Positions 7,230-14,958 of a DNA stretch of 15,094 bases are shown one piece after another. How positions within the stretch are numbered: position 1 is the stretch's first letter; the number at the start of each line of letters is the position of its first letter. Both the position numbers and the translations under genes were made by a program. The stretch is from an uncultured Catenibacterium sp. (GTDB lineage Bacteria > Bacillota_I > Bacilli_A > Erysipelotrichales > Coprobacillaceae), in assembly GCF_900540665.1 (NCBI RefSeq), contig NZ_UQGV01000062.1:1-15094 (forward strand), given 5' to 3'. The notes below the pieces were generated by a model that did no database searches, was not told the DNA's origin, and was given only the letters and a program-made list of their open reading frames with translations.

Positions 7230-8750
7230 TTATAAGTATGTCTCGCCATCATCATTTGGATTATATGTTTCAGTTCGAGGTTGTGTTGGAGTACCAGAAT
7301 TAAGAATCTGCTGGATAATCAATAATACAGAATCCTTCATACTGCTTTCCCATGTTGATACAGTTGGGCTTAACTTCTTAAATAAAGAAATCGCAAGCTG
7401 TTTTTGGTCATTCGCAGTCGCACCTACTGGCATAAATAATGTATAGAACTTGATGCTTAATTTTTTACCAATACGAGCAATATGTACAAGTATTGCCATA
7501 TGCTTACATTCTTTAGATTGGATTAAAATACCTGGAATATTCTCTTTACCACTACCAGACAATGCAACAAAGTTCTTTGAAGTTGCTTTGACTACATTAC
7601 CATATTCATAATTGAATTTAGCATTTAAGATATTCGCTATTTCAATATTATCAGGAAGGTTAATAGGACTACTAATCAATAAGTTCTTATCTTCATCTCT
7701 CATTGCAAGAGAATAAGATAATTTCTTTTCCTGGAATGAGAGATTATCAAAGAAGTTATTGAAATCTGTATCGTTCCAGCTAATAGAAGAAACATCAAAG
7801 CTACTAGATGTTTTCGCATTATAAATATTAGGTGCTTTACCTCCACCATTTGCAAGTGAATGTAATCTTTCCTGTGCTTTAACTGGCATCTGTACACCAT
7901 TATCTAACATATATTGAAGAACTGTTTTTTCTGAATCATAAGCTTTTAACCACATGAGTGAAGATGCAATACCTGTAAGCTGAACATTTCTATTTGTATA
8001 TTTGAAATGAGTTATTTTATCACGAATGCTATTTTGAATGACCTTATCGCCACCCATCTGATTTTTTGCATATAATTCCGCAATGACAATATCTACATGA
8101 TCAGTCTTTACAAAATAATGGAATACAGCAACAGCTCTATTGAATGACTGAGCTGAGAAAGGTTTGCTGATTGCATAGAACCAGATACATCTCAAAATCA
8201 TATCAATATCTGTTCCCATCAAATTCATATAGTATCTTGTTGACTTAGACTGTTCGCATTGGCTAATAATGGAATCAGCCTGTGCTTTGGTAAGAGATTG
8301 TATATTATTCCAATAATAAGTATTGATAGTACCATAGTTTGATTCATTCATCATCTTATTAAGAGATTGCATCTCTATTTTATTTTTTAGTGTTTGAAAC
8401 TTATTCAGTATATTCACATAATGATTGATATCTGTAGAATATAAAGCTTTACCTGTAAGAGACTGTAAATCTTTATTTACCTTTTTCATACTTTCTAGCC
8501 AAGAAGACAATTCTTTATATGTGTTTGCTGCTGAATAATCAAGGTTAAAAAATTGACCTAATTGATTTTCAAAATTTTGTTTATAATTTTGATAGCAATT
8601 TTTGAACGATTTGATTTTTTCTTGTTTTTCGTATTCTTGTCTTTGTCTTTCTGCTTCCCTCTTTTTTTCTTCTTTAATAGAATTTTCAATATATTCCATC
8701 CCAATACAAATAGCAAAAAATGCTACAACAATCAGACAACATGCTTCCAT
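7230..8750 (-). CDS. membrane-anchored coiled-coil protein of unknown function
   Basis: I do not recognise this 506-aa family. Residues 4-18 (CCLIVVAFFAICIGM) form a single N-terminal membrane anchor, followed by a highly charged helix (25-48, rich in K, E, R and Q) and further helical, coiled-coil-like sequence to about 170. A helical repeat-like middle (about 180-300) follows, then a glycine/serine-rich linker (301-320). The C-terminal domain (about 325-485) alternates strands and helices, for example HMAILVHIARIGKKLSIKFY and FMPVGATANDQKQLAISLF, ahead of a disordered tail. The short N-terminus before the anchor and the charged stretch after it suggest the bulk lies in the cytoplasm, though topology is inference. 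The ATG at 8750 follows GAGGGG; the gap to the ATPase stop is 14 bases, so the two are probably made together. Confidence 0.75.
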   Translation of the reverse strand: MEACCLIVVAFFAICIGMEYIENSIKEEKKREAERQRQEYEKQEKIKSFKNCYQNYKQNFENQLGQFFNLDYSAANTYKELSSWLESMKKVNKDLQSLTGKALYSTDINHYVNILNKFQTLKNKIEMQSLNKMMNESNYGTINTYYWNNIQSLTKAQADSIISQCEQSKSTRYYMNLMGTDIDMILRCIWFYAISKPFSAQSFNRAVAVFHYFVKTDHVDIVIAELYAKNQMGGDKVIQNSIRDKITHFKYTNRNVQLTGIASSLMWLKAYDSEKTVLQYMLDNGVQMPVKAQERLHSLANGGGKAPNIYNAKTSSSFDVSSISWNDTDFNNFFDNLSFQEKKLSYSLAMRDEDKNLLISSPINLPDNIEIANILNAKFNYEYGNVVKATSKNFVALSGSGKENIPGILIQSKECKHMAILVHIARIGKKLSIKFYTLFMPVGATANDQKQLAISLFKKLSPTVSTWESSMKDSVLLIIQQILNSGTPTQPRTETYNPNDDGETYL

Positions 8751-8764
8751 ATTTCTTTACCCCT

Positions 8765-11314
8765 CTATTTTATAATAATATTGTTTAAAGATGTTTTCAT
8801 AAGTTCAATATTCTTTAACACTTCACTATATTCATCTTTCATAGATTTCTTAACCTTTTTCCCTTTGAACCATAGTTCTGCAAATCTCTTACACTTCTTT
8901 GATGCATTATCATATTCATGCAACAACATCTCTTTTTCTGCTTTACATAAACTGATTTCTACAATATCAGAAGAATTAAGCTTTTCATAACGCTTTATAA
9001 GATCTAATACACGATCATTTAGTTTAAATAAACATTTTTCCTGCCAGTTTCTAAATGCGATAAGAATAGCTCTTTGTACTGTATTCTGAGTATAAATAGA
9101 ACAATAAAGATCATCATCTCTCGTAATATCAAAACTTATATTTGGCGCTTTCCATTGTGCTATTTGGACAGTAAAAGGCTTTTGTGTTTTTTCATGATAA
9201 ATAAGTGCTTTACCTGTTGTAAAAGATGCCATCTGTTCTAACTGCAGTGGCGAAGCAGAAATAGCTGTACCAATCTGTTGTCTATCATCCTGAGATGTAA
9301 GTCTATGTACAAGCTTTAAGCCTGTATTCTTAGTAACTTCACTCGTCAATGCAGTTGGTAATTGATCCGCAATAATAATTGCTTCATGAAGTGCTCTGAC
9401 TTCTGCAAGCATCTTTACAATATATGCGGTAGCAGATATTTTAGGATTTATGGAATCCCCACTCTCCTGCTGTGTGCTTGATGCAATAATATTATGTGCT
9501 TCTTCAATAAATAAAGCATGACGTACATCACTATTTCCACCATGAGGATTGACTCTAAGTGATTCTAGAATATAATGACATACAAGTAATACAAAGAAGT
9601 TCTTTGCCTGTTCTCCTAATATTTCTAATTCTACAATGGCGGATGATGTGAGCCACTCTTCAGGTGATAAGGTAGATAAAGGTGCATTGAATAATTCTCC
9701 TGCATCTCTTTCCATCAATCCACCTAAACGCACCTGAAGGAAAGCTCTCACATTACCTTTTAATTCTGCACTATAGCTTGATTTCTTAATCTCTTCTTCA
9801 AGAATATCATAGACATCCTGTAACGTAGGATAAGGTAACTGAGTATTGACAGTATTGATATCCTCAATATCCCATCCTAGCTTTGTATAAGAACGTTCTA
9901 TGGAACTGCTTAGGAATTTATATGTAGGACCTTCTAATACGAATGTCCCTTCAAATACTTCTAATAACGCATTGATATGTTCAGATAATCTTACACCTTT
10001 AGGAAATTCCATTGGATTCATCTGTAATGGAAAATGACTCTGGAGATGTGGTGAGAATAAATAAACATCCTTCATCATCTCATGTCCTAGTAATGCACGA
10101 TATTCTTTTTTGGCTGGTTCTAATACTAAGAAAGGAATCCCCTTTATCTTTAATTGTGTCACTAAATGAAGCATAGTATTTGTTTTACCTGAACCTGGCA
10201 TACCAGTAAAGAATGCATGTCTAGGTAAATCTTTTAAGGCAAAATTGACTGGATATTGATTCATATCCTGACCTAAATAAAGACCATCTGGCACCTGTTT
10301 TGGTGATGTTTCTTTTGGTATTTCAATAGTTTCCCCATCAAATAATACAGGTAATCTAAAAAATGGTACCAGTTCATTTAAAGTAAAGGTTGTGGGCCAG
10401 CTGTTTAAGGTAATCTGATTAGGCTTTAGAGTATAATCTTCTGGAGATCCACTCATTCTTGATAAGATAGAAAATTGCCCTTCTGAATTAAGTCTAAGAG
10501 GTGCAATAGAGAAATCACCTTCATTTAAAGCTTCTGCACCTGCTGCATTAAGTAATACCTTAGCTTTAAAAAGTGTATCCGCAAAAGCATGAATATTAAC
10601 TCTAAAATGTGGTGATGTTTCAATACATGTCATCCAGTCTTCATATTCGCTACATACATCTCTCGCATCATTATCAGTTTTGATACTTTGCGTATTATTC
10701 ATAAGTCTAATATCATTTTCACCACGTAATGATTGAAGAATTGGATTAAATTTTTTTCTTGTATCTGTCAAAGTAGAGGCTGGATAGATATCTACTCTAA
10801 ATGCACATGCAGTTGATGGTGAATAGGATTCACTGACTGTTTTCATGATTCTAAATAAATCATAGAGTCTACATTGATCATTTATTTCCCATTGTGGTAC
10901 ATAATATACAGGTGTAGGTTGACCTGTCAGAGGATTATCAATGTCCGCAACAGCTTCTGTTTTTAACAATGTAGCACCAGACTTAAATAAAACATTATGT
11001 GGCTTGTTTACATACTTAAATGTATAGAAATCACTGAGCGGTGAATTATGTAATAATGGCTCAGTCATTTTTAGTTCTTCTAGACTTCCTTGAAGCATAA
11101 AATAGAGTTTCAATCGTTCTCCAGCAGGTAGTTGAGGAATAAATATATACAATAAATGAAAACTAATGCCTCCTGCCATACCTATTCCATGCCATTGTCT
11201 TAAGAAACTTTCATGACGTTTAAGTACCCCTTCTATACCTGTATCCGCAAGTGTCTGATACTTATTTAGACTTAAGTCTGGTATAGTATCTACTTCAAAA
11301 CATATAACTCCCAT
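8765..11314 (-). CDS. HerA/DUF87-type ATPase
   Basis: An 849-aa ATPase. Residues 1 to about 340 form a mixed N-terminal region without a recognised name. The motor follows: a Walker A GMPGSGKT at 371-378, the HerA-like strand LVLEPAKKEYR at 397-407, an NP motif at 433-434, Walker B LFIEEAH at 601-607, and a sensor/arginine-finger region IIIADQLPTALTSEV to KLVHRL at 647-672. These motifs and their order match the HerA/FtsK/VirB4 superfamily, in which hexamers pump or translocate DNA or protein; HerA-like members pair with nucleases in repair and phage defence. The C-terminal 120 residues are charged helices. The ATG at 11314 follows AAGGGA, 27 bases after the upstream stop. It is the central enzyme of the operon. 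A VirB4-like or T7SS-like role cannot be excluded. Confidence 0.88.
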   Translation of the reverse strand: MGVICFEVDTIPDLSLNKYQTLADTGIEGVLKRHESFLRQWHGIGMAGGISFHLLYIFIPQLPAGERLKLYFMLQGSLEELKMTEPLLHNSPLSDFYTFKYVNKPHNVLFKSGATLLKTEAVADIDNPLTGQPTPVYYVPQWEINDQCRLYDLFRIMKTVSESYSPSTACAFRVDIYPASTLTDTRKKFNPILQSLRGENDIRLMNNTQSIKTDNDARDVCSEYEDWMTCIETSPHFRVNIHAFADTLFKAKVLLNAAGAEALNEGDFSIAPLRLNSEGQFSILSRMSGSPEDYTLKPNQITLNSWPTTFTLNELVPFFRLPVLFDGETIEIPKETSPKQVPDGLYLGQDMNQYPVNFALKDLPRHAFFTGMPGSGKTNTMLHLVTQLKIKGIPFLVLEPAKKEYRALLGHEMMKDVYLFSPHLQSHFPLQMNPMEFPKGVRLSEHINALLEVFEGTFVLEGPTYKFLSSSIERSYTKLGWDIEDINTVNTQLPYPTLQDVYDILEEEIKKSSYSAELKGNVRAFLQVRLGGLMERDAGELFNAPLSTLSPEEWLTSSAIVELEILGEQAKNFFVLLVCHYILESLRVNPHGGNSDVRHALFIEEAHNIIASSTQQESGDSINPKISATAYIVKMLAEVRALHEAIIIADQLPTALTSEVTKNTGLKLVHRLTSQDDRQQIGTAISASPLQLEQMASFTTGKALIYHEKTQKPFTVQIAQWKAPNISFDITRDDDLYCSIYTQNTVQRAILIAFRNWQEKCLFKLNDRVLDLIKRYEKLNSSDIVEISLCKAEKEMLLHEYDNASKKCKRFAELWFKGKKVKKSMKDEYSEVLKNIELMKTSLNNIIIK

Positions 11315-11341
11315 ATTATTTACATTCCCTTCTTTTATATT

Positions 11342-12613
11342 TTAATTTCCCTTCTTAATACGATTCATACGTATATTTCTTTGTTGCATCTCAGCCTGTT
11401 CCATCTGAAGTCTTAACTTCTCTACAGCTTCATTCTTAGCTTCTTCAAATTCCCTTTTCTTCTTTTCTGCTTCATCAGAAGCTGCCTTTGCATCAACCGC
11501 CGCTGCTTCCATTGTGATATCTTTTAAAGAATCCTGCTGTTCATTTAATTCGTTGATACTTGCATCCATCTGTTGAATACCACTATTAATGATTTTCTTT
11601 GTATCCAGCATTTCTTCAAAGACATCACGATCATATTGTTCCTCTAATGCAAGTAAGGCATTTGATAATTCTTGAAGCATATTTTCTTTATCTTCATCGC
11701 TGATACTAGAAGCTTCTACACGTGCTATAGCATCTTCTAGCTTAGCTTTATCTAATTCAAACTTTTTACCAAAATCTAACTTTTTCTCACCTATATCAAA
11801 GCTTTCAACAAGTTCTCTTTTTAGAGTGGTTAAGCTTCCTCCTAATTTCTTATCACTTCCATATTTCATTTTTTTATTCCTCCTTCTATGTATTTCATCC
11901 ATTGAGATTATTGCATCTACTTCTTTCATTGGATGATCCTTTAAATATTGTTTTCTATTCTCTAAATATGTATAAGCATTTTGAGAAATACTGACAGCAC
12001 CTGTATGAGATAAATTACCATGTATGACAGATGGTACTAAGAAATAACCATTTAATTGTTCATCCCAGCTAAAATGATTCTCCTTACGCCAGTTACTTAA
12101 ATCTTCTTTACTATATCCTTCTTTTAAACCAGGAATAGAGATTTGTTTCTTGGATGCTATTTCATCAGCTATATCAAAATTAATAGAACGATGATCTTGA
12201 CTTAATACATCTTGATAAGCTTCTAATTTATTCATCATATTAGATGTATTATTCTTAGTTCTATTCACTATTTCATTCGTACTAATACTTGCGACACTGA
12301 GATGACTAAAATCAGCTATCCCGTTAATAAAAGGTATTTCATCTAATGTGAGATGGTATTTGTCTTTAAGTTCAGATTTGATTTCAGATATGGTTAATTG
12401 TTTTTCATTGAAATTCTTTGGAATAAAATTATCGTCAAAAATAAAAGAAGATTCATTCCACTCTCCTCTGACTAATCTTTCTGATGTTTCTGTATGAGGG
12501 GAGTTAAGTTTTCTGTCCTGTGACCCGGCATGAATGAAATCTCTTTCTAATATTTGTGGTTCTTCTATTTCTAATTGGTCTATTAGGTCTTCTATATGTT
12601 TCCATTCACTCAT
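11342..12613 (-). CDS. protein with degenerate HNH/WHH-like nuclease fold and C-terminal coiled coil
   Basis: A 423-aa soluble protein. Residues about 92-210 resemble the HNH/Endo VII-type nuclease domain of bacterial polymorphic toxins: IPFINGIADFSHLS (93-106) matches the P-x-x-G-x-x-DFS opening, RSINFDIADEIA (142-153) matches the R-x-x-DF-x-x-A helix, and FSWDEQLNGYFLVP to HGNLSHTGAVS (181-208) matches W-H-H/E, LVP, H and HTGG-x-S. The usual W-H-H is W-D-E here (183-185), so the general-base histidine seems lost while H198 and H203 remain; activity is doubtful. Residues about 265-415 are a long charged coiled coil. Toxins carry this domain at the C-terminus, whereas here it is internal. The ATG at 12613 follows GGTGGTG. 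First gene of the operon, next to the HerA-type motor, so a partner or loader role is likely inference. Confidence 0.7.
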   Translation of the reverse strand: MSEWKHIEDLIDQLEIEEPQILERDFIHAGSQDRKLNSPHTETSERLVRGEWNESSFIFDDNFIPKNFNEKQLTISEIKSELKDKYHLTLDEIPFINGIADFSHLSVASISTNEIVNRTKNNTSNMMNKLEAYQDVLSQDHRSINFDIADEIASKKQISIPGLKEGYSKEDLSNWRKENHFSWDEQLNGYFLVPSVIHGNLSHTGAVSISQNAYTYLENRKQYLKDHPMKEVDAIISMDEIHRRRNKKMKYGSDKKLGGSLTTLKRELVESFDIGEKKLDFGKKFELDKAKLEDAIARVEASSISDEDKENMLQELSNALLALEEQYDRDVFEEMLDTKKIINSGIQQMDASINELNEQQDSLKDITMEAAAVDAKAASDEAEKKKREFEEAKNEAVEKLRLQMEQAEMQQRNIRMNRIKKGN

Positions 12614-12647
12614 ACAATCACCACCATTTATTGAAAGTCTAATTAAA

Positions 12648-12671
12648 AAGGCAATAAGTCCTTATTGTCTT
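12648..12671. repeat. inverted repeat in the leader of the HerA operon
   Basis: AAGGCAATAAG and CTTATTGTCTT, 11-base arms with one mismatch and a two-base centre, lie 35-58 bases before the start codon of the first gene. On the minus strand five T follow, so it may be an attenuator or, given its symmetry, a repressor site downstream of the promoter. Confidence 0.55.
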
Positions 12672-12709
12672 AATGAACTACTTTAATGTGTTGTCGTTCC
12701 TTAAATAAA

Positions 12710-12738
12710 ATTGTACAACTTAAGTTAAGCGCTTTCAT
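12710..12738 (-). promoter_or_regulatory. candidate promoter of the HerA operon
   Basis: On the minus strand ATGAAA (12733-12738), a 17-bp spacer and TACAAT (12710-12715) stand about 97 bases ahead of the first start codon. The spacer contains the palindrome AACTTAAGTT (12717-12726), next to TTGTACAA (12711-12718), so a regulator could bind here. The -35 match is moderate. Confidence 0.5.
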
Positions 12739-12744
12739 GTATAT

Positions 12745-12774
12745 AAAAGAAAAAGACAGGAATTAACCTGCCTT
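12745..12774 (-). terminator. terminator of the FMN-reductase-like gene
   Basis: On the minus strand AAGGCAGG and CCTGTCTT pair (8 bp, one G-U) around TTAATT and run into TTTTTCTTTT. The stem overlaps the stop codon. It separates this gene from the HerA operon promoter 7 bases further on. Confidence 0.8.
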
Positions 12775-13312
12775 ATACATGAGAACCTAGATTATAGGCT
12801 TCTTTAAGCTTATCATTACTAGATATGTCTCCACCACTAGATACACCACCACAAAGTACAGTGCCTTTAATAGATGTCTTTTCAAAGCAGTAAATCCAGC
12901 CATTTAGTCCAGTAATAGCTTTTTCAAAGACTTCGTCTCCTTCTTCTGCAGCTGTCGCAAGAAGATATACATCTCTAAACTTGTAATCTTTAGAATACAT
13001 TGGATTGAGACGATCAATTAATGTTTTCATCTGTCCACTCATTTCATAATAATAGATAGGTGTAGCCCATACAACAACATCAGCATTAAGTACACTATCC
13101 ATAATATCCGCAACATCATCTTTAATAACACAATGTCCAGTTTTTTGACATGCAAGACATCCAATACAGAAACGAATATCTTTATTCTTTAATGTGATGT
13201 ATTCTACATCATTTCCAGAGTCTTTTGCCCCTTCCACAAAACTTTTCGCTAGTAATTCTGAATTACTGTTTATTCTAAGACTTGTAGATAATACAACGAC
13301 TTTTTTACTCAT
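12773..13312 (-). CDS. flavodoxin-fold NADPH-dependent FMN reductase / iron-sulfur-flavoprotein-like
   Basis: A 179-aa flavoprotein. The phosphate loop is STSLRINSNSE (9-19), the second cofactor segment is ATPIYYYEMSGQMKTLIDR (83-101), and a glycine-rich CGGVSSGGDISS occurs near the end. Between the first strands lies FCIGCLACQKTGHC with cysteines at 49, 52, 55 and 61. This compact cluster is found in many flavodoxin-family proteins of anaerobes and in iron-sulfur flavoproteins bind a cluster; whether it does here is inference. It would reduce quinones, metals or other acceptors with NAD(P)H-derived electrons. The ATG at 13312 has only weak ribosome-site sequence (AAAGGAT). Its promoter has a 19-bp spacer, as in the other flavodoxin of the window. 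Confidence 0.88.
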   Translation of the reverse strand: MSKKVVVLSTSLRINSNSELLAKSFVEGAKDSGNDVEYITLKNKDIRFCIGCLACQKTGHCVIKDDVADIMDSVLNADVVVWATPIYYYEMSGQMKTLIDRLNPMYSKDYKFRDVYLLATAAEEGDEVFEKAITGLNGWIYCFEKTSIKGTVLCGGVSSGGDISSNDKLKEAYNLGSHV

Positions 13313-13333
13313 AATATCCTTTACTTTCCTATA

Positions 13334-13364
13334 AGAATATCTTAAAGGCTAAAGTGAACTTCAA
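13334..13364 (-). promoter_or_regulatory. 19-bp-spacer promoter (MerR-type)
   Basis: On the minus strand TTGAAG (13359-13364) and TATTCT (13334-13339) are 19 bp apart. The dyad AAGT-TC-ACTT lies at the -35 side, and CTTGAA and TTTAAG form a second imperfect inverted repeat across the spacer. This matches MerR-controlled promoters of stress-responsive oxidoreductases. Confidence 0.6.
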
Positions 13365-13377
13365 GGCAAGAGTATTA

Positions 13378-13692
13378 TTATTTCTTTTGAAGTGTTTTAC
13401 CTAATATTTCTCCTATGAGTGCAATGAGAGAATATGCGATAATATACACCCAGGCAGAAATATTATAATAGATGAATAATGTAGGAATGAACAGAATTGC
13501 GACAAGAAGAGGATAGATGAAATCAAATGTATTTCTTAATCCATAAATAATAGAAGTGATTAGTGTTATAAGGGGAATGACAATGAGTAGAATAAACATG
13601 CCACTTCCTGTATCTTTTATCAGCATTGGAACGATATAAAAAGCAATGAGAATAATGAAATAATAGATCCAGTTCTTTTTGATTTTATCCAT
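13378..13692 (-). CDS. small multi-pass membrane protein, unknown function
   Basis: A 104-aa protein that is almost all hydrophobic, with three to four likely membrane segments (IYYFIILIAFYIVPMLI, GMFILLIVIPLITLITSIIYGL, FIYPLLVAILFIPTLFIYY and VYIIAYSLIALIGEIL) and short positively charged ends. I do not recognise a family. The ATG at 13692 follows AAGGAGG, an excellent site, 24 bases after the preceding gene, so it is translated as the last gene of the DUF5714-arsenate reductase operon. No terminator hairpin was seen behind it, so transcripts may run on towards the FMN-reductase-like gene. Confidence 0.75.
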   Translation of the reverse strand: MDKIKKNWIYYFIILIAFYIVPMLIKDTGSGMFILLIVIPLITLITSIIYGLRNTFDFIYPLLVAILFIPTLFIYYNISAWVYIIAYSLIALIGEILGKTLQKK

Positions 13693-13716
13693 GACTTATA
13701 CCTCCTTATAATTATA

Positions 13717-13935
13717 TTAACATGATTTTTTCTTGAAATAGAATGCGCCAATCAGACATAAGACAATTCCTATCACAAAAGGAATCGCATAGAGATAAGC
13801 CATTTCAACTGGTGCACTTGTTCCTCCAACTTTAATCTCCCATTCCATATCACAATAGTTATATGCAACAATAGCACACATGATATGGGAGAGTATAATT
13901 GCAATTAATAAGCAAAAATGATATAAGAGTTTCAT
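13717..13935 (-). CDS. small two-pass membrane protein, unknown function
   Basis: A 72-aa protein with two membrane segments, residues about 5-25 (YHFCLLIAIILSHIMCAIVAY) and 46-66 (MAYLYAIPFVIGIVLCLIGAF). They are joined by a loop of about 20 residues carrying DMEWEIKVGGTSAP, and the C-terminus is basic (KKKSC). The first segment could also be read as a signal anchor. No family recognised. Its ATG is one base after the arsenate reductase TGA, and GGGAG inside the end of that gene serves as ribosome site, so the two are tightly coupled. Confidence 0.7.
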   Translation of the reverse strand: MKLLYHFCLLIAIILSHIMCAIVAYNYCDMEWEIKVGGTSAPVEMAYLYAIPFVIGIVLCLIGAFYFKKKSC

Positions 13936-13936
13936 A

Positions 13937-14344
13937 TCAATTCTCCCAGTTCTTTAAATTATCCTTTAAATCTAATATTTTAGTTTCAATTTGTTTAATA
14001 ATTTTTACGAATTCTTCATCACTTTTACCTGTAGGATCTTCTAATCCCCAGTTATCATCAAAGGGTCTACCTATGAATGGACATCCTACATTACACCCCA
14101 TAGAAATCGCAATGTCCGGTTTTGGAATATCATTTATTAGTTTAGAATATTGCGCCTCTTCCATATCTATGCCATACATTTGTTTCATTATACGAACAGC
14201 ATCTTGATTGATGACTGGTTTTGTTTCTGTTCCTGCAGAATAGCTTTCAAAAACATCAGCTGCTAGATAATGTCCTAATGCTTCAGCTATCTGACTTCTA
14301 CATGAATTATGAACACATATAAATGCAACTTTCTTTTTATCCAT
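13937..14344 (-). CDS. arsC: thioredoxin-type arsenate reductase / LMW protein tyrosine phosphatase family
   Basis: A 135-aa protein of the low-molecular-weight phosphatase fold. The catalytic loop C-x5-R-S is CVHNSCRS starting at Cys10, and the general acid region is WGLEDPTGKSDEEF. Between them GCNVGCPF supplies the extra cysteine pair that relays electrons in thioredoxin-coupled arsenate reductases, which favours arsenate reduction over phosphatase activity. The start at 14344 is preferred over an upstream ATG at 14410 because AAAGGTG lies eight bases before it and family proteins begin just ahead of the first strand. It overlaps the end of the DUF5714 gene by eight bases. No arsenite exporter or ArsR gene is visible in the window. 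Confidence 0.85.
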   Translation of the reverse strand: MDKKKVAFICVHNSCRSQIAEALGHYLAADVFESYSAGTETKPVINQDAVRIMKQMYGIDMEEAQYSKLINDIPKPDIAISMGCNVGCPFIGRPFDDNWGLEDPTGKSDEEFVKIIKQIETKILDLKDNLKNWEN

Positions 14345-14891
14345 AATAAGGGCACCTTTCTTTAATGCATTGTTTATTAAGTTTTGAATAGTGACAAGAT
14401 GAATGTTCATATTCTAAAGTAACATTATAATGCGCATTGATATAATTAATCGCACTTTTAAATGAAATCATTGCGTCTCTTTTACAACATCTAGGACCGT
14501 TGATTTCACCTAAGTTCTTTAATGCATTTGAAGTAAATTCCATATGGTCTCCCCAGGTACCATCTAGCGATAATGGTTCTGTATGATCAATGAGTGATAA
14601 TGCTGCGCCAAGTGATGTAACTGCACCGCATACGCCCCATAAACCACACATAGCACCAGGCATTCTCAATCCTTCTATCATGATTTTATTTAACGCATCA
14701 TCTAAATCAATTTCACCACCTGCATTTTTAAATGCGACAAGTAAACATGCTCCATCTAAAATGTGATGTTCTGGTCCATGAATATTGATATAGCCATGAT
14801 CTACAATTCTTTTAAATATCTGTATAGGGTTGTTTCCTTTTTCTTTCTTTATATCCTTGAGTATTAATTCAGCCTTTTCTTGTATTGTCAT
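14337..14891 (-). CDS. DUF5714 domain protein
   Basis: A 184-aa soluble protein with the features of DUF5714: HGPEHHILDGACLLVAFKNA in the first third, then GAMCGLWGVCGAVTSLGAAL, and a cysteine-rich end (PRCCKRDA and a final SSCHYSKLNKQC followed by RCPYYG). In clostridia and methanogens this domain occurs alone or beside methyltransferase or radical SAM proteins; its function is unknown. Conserved histidines and many cysteines suggest metal or cluster binding, which is inference. The ATG at 14891 follows AAAGGAGGAGG, a very strong site. First gene of an operon with an arsenate reductase, which hints at a role in metalloid, thiol or small-molecule detoxification. Confidence 0.8.
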   Translation of the reverse strand: MTIQEKAELILKDIKKEKGNNPIQIFKRIVDHGYINIHGPEHHILDGACLLVAFKNAGGEIDLDDALNKIMIEGLRMPGAMCGLWGVCGAVTSLGAALSLIDHTEPLSLDGTWGDHMEFTSNALKNLGEINGPRCCKRDAMISFKSAINYINAHYNVTLEYEHSSCHYSKLNKQCIKERCPYYG

Positions 14892-14912
14892 GAAAACCTC
14901 CTCCTTTATTCC

Positions 14913-14918
14913 ATTATA
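14913..14918 (-). promoter_or_regulatory. -10 element ahead of the DUF5714 operon
   Basis: A perfect TATAAT on the minus strand lies 21 bases before the DUF5714 start codon. No convincing -35 is found at 16-18 bp, so the promoter may need an activator, or the TATAAT may be fortuitous. Confidence 0.4.
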
Positions 14919-14958
14919 TAGTAAAAGTGGCAGGATTTCCCTATCACCCTAATTATTT

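Noticed and set aside
8562..8990. Plus-strand open frame rich in Phe and Ile
   Set aside because: It is antisense to the lysine/glutamate-rich coiled-coil coding regions, which produces such composition by complement.
14345..14410. Upstream ATG start for the arsenate reductase
   Set aside because: It lies within the DUF5714 gene without a suitable ribosome site, and would add 22 residues ahead of the family's usual start.
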